From positions 11,656,001-11,720,000 of the forward strand of contig NC_060023.1 of NCBI RefSeq assembly GCF_021134715.1: a DNA stretch of 64,000 nt, given 5' to 3'. Positions 51,746 through 62,759 of this stretch are shown here, one piece after another. Numbering within the stretch: position 1 is the first letter of the stretch; every line of letters begins with the position of its first letter. The notes below the pieces were generated by a model that saw only the letters and a program-made list of their open reading frames with translations, did not search any database and had not been told where the DNA came from. The position numbers and the translations under genes are program-made. This DNA comes from Daphnia pulex. Lineage: Eukaryota; Arthropoda; Branchiopoda; Diplostraca; Daphniidae.

Positions 51746-52926
51746 ATGAGCGACAAGACCCACAAAGGCTTTAAAAGAGCGTTCAACAATTGGAACGTAA
51801 GTGGAAATCATTTGATTTTAAATTTGATAGCTCAAAACTAATTTGATTTATTGTGTTTGTATAGGATGTCCAACTTATGTTTGATGACATTACCTATCGC
51901 TATGGCATTTGCACCAACTGGAAATTAAAGAACGTCCTGATTTGTCTTGTCCTAGTGGCCATCCTCTTCGTTTTGATGTTCAGTAGCGGCGGTCGAGATG
52001 AGCAGATTTACGCCCGCGAGCTCGGATTGAAAATCCGCATCATCAAGTGGCTTCCGGGCGGCGAAACGGAGCGTGGCGATTTCAATCGGCGCATCTTTTT
52101 CCACGAGACGAGCGGCAGGAGCGATTTGGGATTGCGTCAAACTTGCACGGTCGAATCGGCGGCCAAAAACAATCCCGGCCGGCCCATTCAAGTTTTCATG
52201 ACGGCCGATCGACTGGATTATTCCAGTCCCTGGCTGGAAATCCTTCAAACTTACCCGCAAGTGTCGATCGTGTTGGTCGAGCCTCGGCTTTACTTTGCCA
52301 ACACTCCGCTGGCCGATTGGTACAACGAAGGAGAATGGCGGACCAGCATCTACAACATCGTCCACCTGTCGGATTACATCCGCGTATTAACTCTGCTCAA
52401 AGGAGGCGGCATGTACATGGACCTGGACTTTGTCAGTCTGAAACCGTTCGACGAGAAATTGCTGTGGAACTTTTTCAACATCGAAACGGCCGAGATGAAA
52501 TTGTTGTCCAATTCCGTTTTGCACCTGGAGCGCGGCCACCGGCTCATCGAGGAAATGATCCATCGACTAGTCAAATATTACGACGTCGACGACTACATGT
52601 GGCACGGCCCGTCCATGATCAGCAACATCATGAGCAAATTCTGCGGGGTCAAACGCGGCCAGCCCAACTCCAACAACTGCACCGACGTCCGTCTTCTGCC
52701 GCACTACAATTTCGCGCCAATTTCAAACACGGAATGGGAGACGCTGTTCAGCGACGCCACTCCCGAAAATCTGGCTGAGATCAAGAACGGCAGTTACGGC
52801 GTCCACTGCTGGGGTGGCAAATCCGTTGGACATCCGCTGGATCTCCAATCCAATCAAATTTACGCCGTCCTCGCCCGTGAACACTGTCCAATCACCGTCG
52901 CCAGAGCCAACGATTTCGTGTCATAA
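51746..52926 (+). CDS. Alpha-1,4-galactosyltransferase-like glycosyltransferase (GT32), copy 1
   Basis: Golgi type II membrane glycosyltransferase of the A4GALT / Gb3-synthase family, which uses a UDP-sugar. Exons 51746-51796 and 51865-52926 sum to 1113 nt, 370 residues. A membrane segment lies at about 47-64 (ILICL-like hydrophobic run within NVLICLVLVAILFVLMF). The catalytic DXD is in GGGMYMDLDF at about 185-194, after DYIRVLTLLKGG, as in the family. The C-terminal half has PSMISNIM, HYNFAPIS and a His-Cys-Trp (YGVHCWGGKS) typical of A4GALT. The acceptor in arthropods is not certain; glycosphingolipid glycan is likely. AATAAA at 52965-52970 is the poly(A) signal. Parts are nearly identical to copy 2. 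Confidence 0.9.
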
Positions 52927-53723
52927 TTTTGATTAGTGTAGGTCTATCACCATTTCCTTGTTGAAATAAAAATTCCGGTGAATAAAAGTATTTCTCCACA
53001 TTCTTATAATCATATCGGCAAACTATTAATATAGCGTCTATAGGGCGTGGCTTAAAGTCTAGCTTGGATAGTTTCGGTATAAAGGCGACCTCTGGTTTTA
53101 CTTGTGTTTAACTTGAGGCGATAAACTAGTCTAAAGGAGTTGGTGGCCTTCACAATTGTTGGACTTTGGAAACTCCAGCCAAAAGATTGCGCAATATAAT
53201 GCCGTTTGTCCATGTCACCAAAGTTTTCGCCTATAGCTATTTCATCAATAACAAGTGCGCAATAAGAGCCCATAGTTTTTGACAGTTGGCGTGAATGTAT
53301 TTTACAATTTCTTGTAGTGAAATTATTTATCCCGCAACAGTTGTGTAGTGTGTCTATAAATTCTCGGAAGAGCAGCTAGCAGCAGTCCAAACTTTCAAAG
53401 CGGAATAAAAAGTTTTAGTTTTATATGGTCGCCTTATTTGGTGCTGTGCCAGCAGCACAGCGTATATGTGCACAGATAAATTCCACTGGCTTATCTGATT
53501 GTTTTTTATCTTTCTCTCAAATGAGATAAAATGGTTTTTTTCACCTCCACACAGGCAACAGTTATATAGTTAATAGGCCACGGGATTATCAGTATGTCAC
53601 ACTACTCGGTGAAATTCGCTCATCCACCCGATATACAAGTGAATAATAAATTAGACGTTTGTCATCGTTGTATTATTAAGTTGGTGAGCACTTGGAAACG
53701 GTGAATGTTATCTTATTCAAAGG
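52927..53723. other. Intergenic region before unknown paralogue 1
   Basis: Contains the copy 1 poly(A) signal, then no supported gene. Confidence 0.4.
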
Positions 53724-54686
53724 ATGTGGTCCAACCAAATCGGGAATAACGCGATAACGATCGATCTGTCTCCCATTTATCACCAAGACTTTAACGAAGA
53801 CGTTGCCCATGAAAATGTTTTCCGGTGGCGGAGCCAAGACCAAAAGAATTTCAACCTAAATCAGACGACAACTTTGACAAGAGTACTAATAACAGCAGAT
53901 GAGATCAAGGAAAAATTACAGACGAAATGGTCGAATTCACAAGAGCCGATTGACGTCACCGGAATGTCGAGTCTCCATCGCATCCTCCTGATTCGTGACA
54001 TCACCCAACGTTTAAGAGAAATGGACGAATCGAGAGAAATCGACGACAAGTTACTCACTGGCAATAACTCGTCGACAGAAATCTATTTCAACTTGGATGG
54101 CGTCCAATTTTCACTCGGGTTGAATCCAACCAAAGACCAGCCGGGTAACGCCTTGTTAACCATGCAGGGACCCGTGTGCGGAACTTTCAAGGATTTGCAC
54201 AAACAAATTGAAGAATTTGAATGTTTTGGAAAATTGAGCGCCCAGTCGATTGATTCGATTGTGACCAGAGCCCGTCAAATGGGTAAACGAATTACGTCAG
54301 ATGACATAATAAGCGAAAACTATGATTACGACGACGATGCCAAAATGAGAATGGCCGAGCAATTGACTTTCTTCATGTTGATTTACGATTTTGAAATTGC
54401 CCGCCGTTTGCAACGGCCGTTTGTCAACAACAGCCAGCGGTTGGACTCGTTGCCCATCGGGATCGGGATCGCCTTCAATCACCTATTAAACAAGAAAAGA
54501 GGAAATGATTACCGGTGGGTATTCTTTTCTTGTCTGTTCCAGTCGAAACCCGCGTCCAGGAAAGAATTTCTTGATGAAATCATCGCAGCATTTAAAGAAT
54601 CGGACAAATCAGAGAAAATGTGGACCCATTCGGATTTGATTCAATTACTTTACGACCATTTCGGAGCGCCACCGCCGCCCATATAG
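53724..54686 (+). CDS. Uncharacterised intronless protein, paralogue 1
   Basis: Single ORF of 320 residues in a family I do not recognise. No signal peptide, membrane segment or zinc finger is seen. Segments shared with the neighbour at 55349 are ITIDL near the N-terminus, VFRWR, PIDVT, RILLIRDIT, REIDDKLLTG, RLQRPFVN and LPIGIGIA. Conservation over most of the length with no frame breaks argues for a real gene. The C-terminus (YDHFGAPPPPI) is Pro-rich. The small spacing and same strand suggest tandem duplication. No function is proposed. Confidence 0.75.
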   Translation: MWSNQIGNNAITIDLSPIYHQDFNEDVAHENVFRWRSQDQKNFNLNQTTTLTRVLITADEIKEKLQTKWSNSQEPIDVTGMSSLHRILLIRDITQRLREMDESREIDDKLLTGNNSSTEIYFNLDGVQFSLGLNPTKDQPGNALLTMQGPVCGTFKDLHKQIEEFECFGKLSAQSIDSIVTRARQMGKRITSDDIISENYDYDDDAKMRMAEQLTFFMLIYDFEIARRLQRPFVNNSQRLDSLPIGIGIAFNHLLNKKRGNDYRWVFFSCLFQSKPASRKEFLDEIIAAFKESDKSEKMWTHSDLIQLLYDHFGAPPPPI

Positions 54687-55348
54687 AAATCAATCCGCTA
54701 ATATAACATTTAATGAGATTTGTCCGACGATTTATCAATCAACTAAATGATTCTGTGACCAAATAATTTAAGAATTTTAAGTTTAGCAACCAATTATCTA
54801 TATTGTATTTTTTTTTTAATTTGTACACATCAAATACACTTGTCGTATACATACATGATGCGATATTCTTTATTCAACATGTCACAATTTAATGGGCAAT
54901 TCCCGGCTTGTCAAGCGTTTTTTGTGGGTATCGGGACCTTGTCAGTAACAACTAACACGGGTGATTGTGGCGTAGTGGTTCCGATTTTAGTTTTGCTCTC
55001 TAGATGCTTGTTTAGACGTGATTTTCCGATTCTGTTTGTGACAGCGGTGGGAACGATTTTCGTGACGGGATCAAAGCGAAATGTCGATAACGGCGTGACG
55101 TCACGAGCGGCTACTGCGTGACGTTGCACAATAACAACTTTTCATTGGAAAAACCCTTTTGCGCTCCGCACTTTTTTTATTTGTAGAGAAACCACAGAAA
55201 CCTAAACAATAATCAAAGTTGCAAAACGTCATTTCCCCAAGTGCCAACTCAACACAAAGGTAAGAAAACTTTGTGATAGTGAAATTACGTCAGCGTATCG
55301 TTGACACAATCCTTGAACTGAATTGAAATCAGTCGGATATTAAACGAG
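54687..55348. other. Spacer between the unknown paralogues
   Basis: No supported gene. A CRE-like TGACGTCA occurs near 55096, in the upstream flank of paralogue 2. Confidence 0.4.
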
Positions 55349-56452
55349 ATGGCAGCAAACCTTCCAGACAATGACATAACCATCGACCTGTGTCCCCTGC
55401 TGGAACAAGACTCGAGTGATGAAGTCATAACATGGGATTCATTGCTGGAAACGGAGAGCCAAGCTCACGACCAAGTTTTCCGATGGAGACACGACGCAGT
55501 CGCTACGAAAATGAACTCGTATTTAAATCAAAATAGCGCCACATTTCAAAAAGGCGGGAAAGTTGGAATGATGGTATTCGGCCAGTGGCAAAATCGAACG
55601 CGATGGTCAAACATGAACGATCCCATCGACGTCACTAAAATCCCGAGTCTCCAACGCATTTTACTGATCCGAGACGTCACCAAACGACTGCGACAAATCG
55701 ACGCCGGAAGAGAAATTGACGACAAGATTCTGACCGGAATAAACGCCTTCACGGAGATATTTTTCAAACTCGACTACACCAATTTTTCCATCCGGCTTCA
55801 GCCGTACAACAATCAACCCGGAAATGGATTTTTAACGATGAAGGGCACAGGTGGAGAATACGACGACACCCATTGGAAGATGGAGAAATTCTACTTGTCT
55901 TTCAAGAAGTTGAGGGCCAGTGAAATCGACAGCGTCGTAACCAAAGCCCGAAGAAGAGGATCGAAAATTACGATGAAGGATCTGGAGGATTTTGAGAGCG
56001 TCAAACAAGAGAAAATGGCAGTTAAAAAGCGGATGGCGGAAGAATTAACATATTTCATGCTCAAGTACGATTTGGAAGTCGCCTGCCGTTTGCAACGACC
56101 TTTTGTCAATGCCAGCCGCGCCTACGACGTGCTGCCCATCGGGATCGGGATCGCCCTTATGCACCGCATCAACAGCAGAAGCCTCAATGGCACTTGGCAA
56201 TTCTTCTCGACCAGAGATCAAGAAATCATCCAGGGTGTAGTGGAAAATGCGAGTCTTTTTGAATTTTCCAAAACGACGGAATGTCCAGCCACAACCGAAA
56301 CAATTCCGGAAGGAGAGTCATCCGCTTCAAAGGAAAAAATGGTCATCAGCACAAGAGAAAATGCCGAAAAGAGGAAAGATGTTCTAGTCGACGTCGTTGG
56401 TCGGTATATTCAATTCTTTTCTATTACTTTTGAGCAGTCACATATATTCTGA
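55349..56452 (+). CDS. Uncharacterised intronless protein, paralogue 2
   Basis: Single ORF of 367 residues, paralogous to 53724-54686. It shares DITIDL, VFRWR, PIDVT, RILLIRDVT, REIDDKILTG, YFMLKYDLE, RLQRPFVN and LPIGIGIA in the same order. It has an extra Gln/Thr segment after VFRWR and a different Glu/Lys-rich C-terminus (about residues 300-350). GT near 56401 (CGGTATATT) could be a splice donor, so the last ~17 residues are less certain. No recognised domain, signal peptide or membrane helix. Confidence 0.72.
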   Translation: MAANLPDNDITIDLCPLLEQDSSDEVITWDSLLETESQAHDQVFRWRHDAVATKMNSYLNQNSATFQKGGKVGMMVFGQWQNRTRWSNMNDPIDVTKIPSLQRILLIRDVTKRLRQIDAGREIDDKILTGINAFTEIFFKLDYTNFSIRLQPYNNQPGNGFLTMKGTGGEYDDTHWKMEKFYLSFKKLRASEIDSVVTKARRRGSKITMKDLEDFESVKQEKMAVKKRMAEELTYFMLKYDLEVACRLQRPFVNASRAYDVLPIGIGIALMHRINSRSLNGTWQFFSTRDQEIIQGVVENASLFEFSKTTECPATTETIPEGESSASKEKMVISTRENAEKRKDVLVDVVGRYIQFFSITFEQSHIF

Positions 56453-56748
56453 CAATGAGCAGTCGTTGTTCGATCGTCACCGAAATCAAATGTCATTCCA
56501 TGGGTGGATTTCTATATTTCTCTTTTTAAATATTTTCAAATCGTTTCCAGATAATTGCTTTGATTGAGACCAGCACGTAGACGTCTTACATACGTCCGAT
56601 ATTCAGTGAATACAATTCCGAGTGTCGCGCATTTAGTTAGTCGTTGATTGGGAGGAGTTGCTTGTGGTCGCACATTTTTGAAAAAATCTTCCATCGGTTA
56701 TTTTGTTGTTTTTAGAACTCGGCGAATCAAAAAAGTCCTAACACAATC

Positions 56749-57285
56749 ATGACGTCACAACAATCACTTGGAGGGTCCTGCAGTCCGACACCTCCATCAC
56801 CGAATCCACCAGCTCCACTAGCATCCATTGCATCCATCCAACAAGAAATTGAGCCGAATTCTTCATCCGATTCTTCCATTGAGCAACGAAATCACGCTGT
56901 TGTTGTCATGGGAGGATCCCTGACACCATCGATTTTTACGAGGATTTTTAGTGCTTCAATCTCACCTGGTACTTTTACTCCGTCACCAATTTCATCCGCC
57001 ATGGGAACAGGTGCTGGATCATCCGGATCGGCCACTACGGCCATGACTGGAACTAATGGAATGACGACCACTTATACAGCCAATGGGAACAATCAACGAC
57101 GACTAAGTTTCGACGAACGGATTCAGGTGATCCAGCTCCGATCGAACGGTAAAAGTTTGCGCAAGTTGGCGCTTCTATTCGGATGCCACTTGACTCAAAT
57201 CCTCAACATTTTGGGTCAACGTGAAGCTTATTTAAAAGAATATAGGAGGCAGGCGGAATTACCTAATCTGCACATTGAAGAATAG
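56749..57285 (+). CDS. Small HTH protein with CENP-B / psq-like DNA-binding domain
   Basis: Intronless ORF of 178 residues. The N-terminal ~110 residues are Ser/Pro/Thr/Gly-rich and presumably disordered. Residues about 120-165 form a helix-turn-helix with RRLSFDERIQVIQLRSNG, then KSLRKLALLFGC, LTQILNI and REAYLKEY, close to the CENP-B N-terminal / pipsqueak type also found in Tigger-like transposases. There is no DDE transposase and no BTB domain. It may be a domesticated transposase DNA-binding domain or a transcription factor; DNA binding is inferred from the fold. Confidence 0.72.
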   Translation: MTSQQSLGGSCSPTPPSPNPPAPLASIASIQQEIEPNSSSDSSIEQRNHAVVVMGGSLTPSIFTRIFSASISPGTFTPSPISSAMGTGAGSSGSATTAMTGTNGMTTTYTANGNNQRRLSFDERIQVIQLRSNGKSLRKLALLFGCHLTQILNILGQREAYLKEYRRQAELPNLHIEE

Positions 57286-57697
57286 TTCTAATGTTTGTTA
57301 CCTGTGTGACTCATTGGAATTTTCAAATACAAATAGACGAAATGAAATTGGACTTTTCCCGCTTATTTTTTCAAATTCCCGTAGTTGAGAAAAACTTGTT
57401 GACTCTTATATTATCCACTGCGACATTTAACAGTTAAGAAGAAGGCTGTATACCTTTTTCCCTTTTTGAGTGAAAAAGGGCCGAGTCAGGATCCATCACA
57501 TTTGACAGCTGTTTGACAGTTTGTTGATTAAAATTCAGTTTTGGCTTGTGGGCATTGACCTGGATAGACATTAACAAAAATAAATAGCCCCCAACTGGAA
57601 AATTGAATGTGTATCCCTTCAACATTCGATTTGCCACGTACAGAAGAAATAAAACATTCAGTTCGCCTTGGAGTCGGCAGCTGGTCGGTCACAAAAA
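57286..57697. other. Intergenic region before GT32 copy 2
   Basis: No supported gene; probable promoter and 5' UTR of the next gene. Confidence 0.4.
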
Positions 57698-59198
57698 ATG
57701 GGACGTTGGACATTCAACAATTTGGCGGTAAGTTTAAAAAATCAGGAAACAAGTCGACGAGTGTCCGATTTAAATTCAATACTTTTCTTTTTTTCTCTCT
57801 TTCTTGACTTGTGCCAACCATGTAGGAATTGTCGCAGGCCGAAAACATGCGGCCAACCAGGGCTACTGTTAGGGATAGTCTAGTGTTAAGATCGACCGTG
57901 GCAACTATGTGGCCTTACTTGGCGATCAATAGCGTCAAATTGAAACGTCAATTCAATTGTCTCATTGCTCGTAATCAGTAGCTTATCATTTACCCACTAG
58001 GAGTAGATTAGACATTTCTTTTGTTAGATTTCATATTTTCTGGTAGAGATCCTTGCGTTTTAGTTCGTTTCTTGTGTGTTTATTAGTCTCAGGCTTGATC
58101 AGTTCTATGTTTTAAACCAAACGAATTGTGTAGCTCGGCTCGGTTGAAGGATTCGCCTACCTCAGTTGCATTTGGCGTCACCGGAAAGTCAAGAACATCC
58201 TGACCGTCTCCTTGCTAGTGGCGTTCCTCTACTTCCTCCTGATGCTCACCACAGGTGCTGGCCGAGATGAGCAGATTTACGCCCGCGAGCTCGGATTGAA
58301 AATCCGCATCATCAAGTGGCTTCCGGGCGGTGAAACGGAGCGTGGCGATTTCAATCGGCGCATCTTTTTCCACGAGACGAGCGGCAGGAGCGATTTGGGA
58401 TTGCGTCAAACTTGCACGGTCGAATCGGCGGCCAAAAACAATCCCGGCCGGCCCATTCAAGTTTTCATGACGGCCGATCGACTGGATTATTCCAGTCCCT
58501 GGCTGGAAGTCCTTCAAAATTACCCGAACGTGTCGATCGTCATGGTCGATCCTCGATCCTATTTCTCCAAAACTCCGCTGGATGGATGGTACACCGAGGG
58601 AGAATGGCGGAAGAGTATGTACAACATCGTCCACCTGTCGGATTACATCCGCGTATTAACTCTGCTCAAAGGTGGCGGCATGTACATGGACCTGGACATC
58701 ATCACGCTGAAATCGCTGGATGAGAAACTGTTGCGGAATTTTTTCCTGTTTGAAACGGAGGAGATGAAATTGTTGTCCAATTCCGTTTTGCACCTGGAGC
58801 GCGGCCATTGGCTGATCGATGAAATGATCCAGCGGCTAGTCAAGTATTACGATCCCAACGAATACATGTGGCACGGACCGTCCATGATCAGCAACATCAT
58901 GAGCCGGAAGTGCGGAGTCAAACGCGGCCAGCCCAACTCCAACAACTGCACCGACGTCCATATTTTGCCGCACTACAATTTCGCGCCAATTTCAAACAAC
59001 GGATGGGAGATCCTGTTTGGTGACGCCACCCCGGATAGACTGGCCCAGGTCACCAACGGAAGTTACGGCGTCCATTGCTGGAGTGGCAAATCCAAGGAGG
59101 AACAATTAAAAGTCCATTCCAATCAAGTGTACTCGGTCCTGGCTCGTGAGCACTGTCCTTTAACCATCGCCTTCGGAGCAGCCGATTTTTTGGCTTAA
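57698..59198 (+). CDS. Alpha-1,4-galactosyltransferase-like glycosyltransferase (GT32), copy 2
   Basis: Second A4GALT-family enzyme, about 6 kb from copy 1. The catalytic exon 58134-59198 is certain. The start is less so: MGRWTFNNLA at 57698-57727 has a good GTAAGT donor and is phase 0 with the acceptor at 58133, giving 1095 nt, 364 residues; an exon after the acceptor at 57825 could intervene. A membrane segment (ILTVSLLVAFLYFLLML) is followed by the GT32 core with DXD in GGGMYMDLDI and by PSMISNIM, HYNFAPIS and YGVHCWSGKS. It is mosaic relative to copy 1, with long near-identical blocks. A poly(A) signal lies at 59301-59306. Confidence 0.85.
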
Positions 59199-60001
59199 CA
59201 CGCATTTGTGCATTGTTTGGAAAATTGAATTGGGATGATACAAATTTTCTAAACTTCCAAGAAATGTAATAGGGTACATATAAACCAACGTTCTATTGCC
59301 AATAAACCATTCTTTGCCATTGTTCCTTTTTTTTTAATAATCTTGGTGTAGCTACTTTTGCTATTACACTGCAGCTCCGATTACCTGGTCGATCGATGCT
59401 CTTATTTATAAAAATTCCTCTTATTTTATTTGCGTAACATAATCTGCGATAAGTTTCTTTTTGTATCAGCAGCAACGTTTCGGTTGATATTAGTCTTCCA
59501 TACATATTCCTATATTATCTGGGACTCAAATAAACAACTCGTCTTGAATATACAAGTATAGTCCCCTCACCTATATATACCTGACACTCGCAAAATGATC
59601 GTAATATCATGGTAATATTATCGCACTTGATGGGGGGGAAAAGAGTTCGGAGAAATGCCTTTTGTTATACCTGCTGGATGTCTGAAAATAATTGGCCGAT
59701 TAATACGCCACCGGATTGTCATTGCACCAACGTCGACAGATGAAAGTAAATCGCCAAGCGCTCAAGGTCAATAGATACGCAAATACGTTTTAATTATAGA
59801 TTGACTATATAAGGCTCGCACCGGACGATAGAAAAGTATATTCTGTCATCAGCAATCCATCAGAGTAACATTAAGTACTTTTCACTCCTCTCGATCATCA
59901 GCAGTTGATAACAAAACAAGTAAGTTAATTAACATTATTTTATTGGTGAAAACACAAACCTATTTAATTAATATTATTTCGATTGAATATATTAAATTAG
60001 G
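59199..60001. promoter_or_regulatory. Upstream region of the cuticle protein gene
   Basis: Contains the GT32 poly(A) signal, then a TATA box, and a likely non-coding exon ending at 59919 (ACAA|GTAAGT) that splices to the acceptor at 60000, one base before the ATG. Confidence 0.5.
59805..59814 (+). promoter_or_regulatory. TATA box (CTATATAAGG)
   Basis: About 30 bp before a TCATCAG initiator-like sequence near 59848 and upstream of the non-coding exon of the cuticle gene. Confidence 0.65.
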
Positions 60002-61466
60002 ATGTACGGAATACAATTGAAAAGCTATCTGCACCTTGCTCTGCTTTGCGCCACTATCACCTTGAGCTGGTGCGGATCCGACTACACTCCGGCGGCCAGT
60101 TACGTAGTCACCGGAGATACTTCCCCACCAGGCGACGGTTACACACTGGTAATAATTAGATTAATTCCACTTTTCATTCTTATTATCTCGAAATTGAAAA
60201 TGTCAAAATTGTGTGGAATAACAGAAACAAATAGTCAACTACGAGTACGCCATCGACGACTATTACGGTAACAAACAATCCAAGAAGGAAACCATCAATG
60301 GAGTTGAATACACGGCAGTAGGAGAGTACAAAACTCTTCTTCCGGATGGCAAGACCCAGGTGGTCACTTACGAATCGGGACCTTACGGTCATCTGGCTAA
60401 CGTGTCTTACGAGAAGGGCGAGACCTATGCTCCGGTACCATCTTACACTCCGGCGCCACCCGCTCCAATCTACACTACAGAGGCTCCAGTTTATACTACA
60501 ACTACACCAGCTTACACCACAGAGTATACCACCACTACACCCGTTTCCACGACCGAGTACACTACCACTACTCCGGTCTACACAACAACTACCCCCGTCT
60601 ACACTACTACTACACCCGTTTATACGACCGAGTACACTACAACTACACCGGCTTACAATACCACTACACCAGTTTACACTACCACTACACCGGTTTACAC
60701 TACTACTACACCCGTTTACACTACTACTACACCCATTTATACGACCGAGTACACTACCACTACACCGGCTTACACTACCACTACACCGGCTTACACTACC
60801 ACAACACCAGTTTACACTACTACTACACCCGTCTACACCACTACTACACCGGTTTACACTACAGAGTATACTACCACTACACCAGCTACTACTACACCGG
60901 TTTACACTACTCCGGCTCCCGTTTATACTACTACTCCTGCTCCATACAGCCCACCTGCTTACAGCCCACCAGCGTACAGCCCACCAGCTTACACTCCCCC
61001 GGCGTACACTCCTCCGGCCTACACTCCTCCGGCTTACACTCCACCGGCTTACAGCACACCGGCTCCTTACAAGGCACCACTCAAAGCACCATACGTACAC
61101 ACGAAAACGTCGGTTCACTACGTAAAAGTACCTTACGTCGCTCCAGCTCCGGCTCCTTATTACGCACCAGCTCCTAGCTACGAAACTACCACTTATGCTC
61201 CTTCTACCTATGCCCCTACCACTTATGCCCCTACCACTTATGCACCTACCTATGCCCCAGCTCCTGCTTACGCTGCACCAACTTACAGCGCTCCCGCTCC
61301 TTCATATCCTGCATATCCCCCCTACGCCATTTCGTCTTACCCTGCTCCCGTTCCTCAATACCCTGCTCCGACTGCTCCAGTTAAATCCATTATGCATTAT
61401 CCACAATTCCATCCATCTATGGATGTGGCTCCGACACCCATGATGTCCGGCTACGGTAGACGATAG
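60002..61466 (+). CDS. Cuticle protein with chitin-binding (R&R-like) domain and Thr/Tyr/Pro tandem repeats
   Basis: Secreted structural protein of the exoskeleton. Exons 60002-60148 and 60225-61466 sum to 1389 nt, 462 residues. A signal peptide (LHLALLCATITLSWC) ends at about residue 24. An R&R-like chitin-binding segment spans about 50-115 (YEYAIDDYYGNKQSKK, GEYKTLLPDGKTQVVTYE). The rest is low-complexity: a YTTTTPV/YTTTTPA array with YTTEY spacers (about 130-285), a YSPPA/YTPPA array, and a Tyr/Pro/Ala-rich tail ending SGYGRR. Tyr-rich repeats fit cross-linked cuticle. A UTR intron and TATA box lie upstream. Repeat number may vary between individuals. Confidence 0.9.
60490..60940 (+). repeat. 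21-bp coding minisatellite (YTTTTPV units)
   Basis: About 20 imperfect units with the plan TAC-ACT-ACC-ACT-ACA-CCG-GTT, broken in places by YTTEY insertions. Third-position differences scatter among units. Confidence 0.85.
60945..61055 (+). repeat. 15-bp coding repeat (Y-S/T-P-P-A units)
   Basis: Tandem 15-bp units in frame within the cuticle gene, directly after the YTTTTPV array. Confidence 0.75.
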
Positions 61467-62715
61467 ACCCAACTCCGGTCGTTTTTCGTTCGGTCAATAT
61501 GTTGATGCAAAATAGAAAATACATTTCATTCAAATTCTGAATCCATTTTCTGCCTTGTTTTATACTATTTGAATCGCGGTGGTTACTACATTAATTGGAT
61601 GATTACACGTCAATTTGACAGCAGAATGTAGGAAACGATTTGCGACCAAGTCACACAAGGACCTTGAACGCATCATCACCAACTTGGCTTTCAAGAGGGT
61701 TCTGGAGGGTCTTATTGTATCGGTCTAAAAGTAATTATCTGCGATTTTCAGGCAAAAGTTTTAACTTTTATTTTTTACTGTGGTATTAACTTGTTGAGAC
61801 GAACTAATAGATACTGTGATGATCCCGATCCGTTCAGAGGATTTCCCGACATGAGTGAGAAAAACCGCTTTGATCGTTTTTTATCGGTTTGAATTAATGG
61901 GGGGTCGATTTTTTAATTTCAATCGATATCTTAAGTATTGATAATTAGAAAATTAGTGTCGTCTGCTTTCTTTTGTTTGCAAGTTTCGAAAAAGCATGGA
62001 AAAAAGAAAAAGACACAAAGTTCAAGATTACAAAGAAAACGAAACGCTCATTTCTTTGGAAACGTGTACAGCACGTGTTCACACACGAAAAATGGCACAA
62101 CAAATTAAGTGAAAAAAATGTGATCATCGTGCCAACTCTAGCAATTAGCAGCTCTTTCTAGAGTATACACACTCCATGCTGTTTGGCGGGTAAATAAAAC
62201 TGAGTTATACAAAGATTGTGAGAGCTTAGAAAACTGTTCCAAAATTTGTGAAATGTTAGTTTCCTAGCATTTATCATGTAAGCCCATGCCTGGTAGTTTG
62301 TTTGCATTATATTTAACCTTCCCATTGTGCAGGCCTGGGCCAGCCATCATAAAAAGTTGCTAACAACACAATATGCAAGTGTTGCTTGTGAACTTGGTAT
62401 TGACCGCTGTCACCAGCAAGTAGCAATCTCTGTGTCATCACCAGGATAACGATTTGTGTCACTTTCATTCCTGCGACCTGCCAATAGATATTTTAATGAT
62501 GCATGACTTGCATAAGTGCAGTGTGTATCACATGGGAACTTGCAATCCTCCTGTTTTATTCAGGGTTTACCCACTATCTACTTTCAACTTTTCCTTACTT
62601 ATTTCTGTTAGTTTTTCGTAACCCATTTTATATTTTTTATTTAGATAAACTACATCCCATTGGATTGGAGAAACCACCGATGCTGTCCGGTTCTCTTCTT
62701 CCCCCATCTTCAAAT

Positions 62716-62759
62716 GTCCTCGTGTACACCCATGTGAGTGTGGGTGTATTCACGAGGAC
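62716..62759. repeat. Stem-loop inverted repeat
   Basis: GTCCTCGTG plus TACACCCA pairs with TGGGTGTA plus CACGAGGAC: 17 bp of stem with a TT bulge and an 8-nt loop. It is not followed by a T-run typical of processing signals. Confidence 0.5.

Noticed and set aside
52047-52778. 243-codon ORF in a second frame of GT32 copy 1
   Set aside because: Gln/Arg/His-rich frame typical of a shadow; also seen shortened in copy 2, which follows from shared DNA.
60490-61055. Tandem repeats as a possible CRISPR array
   Set aside because: Units are contiguous without unique spacers and encode the cuticle protein; the genome is eukaryotic.
60183-61118. 311-codon Ser/Arg/Cys-rich minus-strand ORF
   Set aside because: Antisense of the YTTTTPV repeat; its regularity comes from the minisatellite.
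60346-61125. 259-codon Pro/Leu/His/Thr-rich ORF
   Set aside because: Out-of-frame reading of the same repeat.
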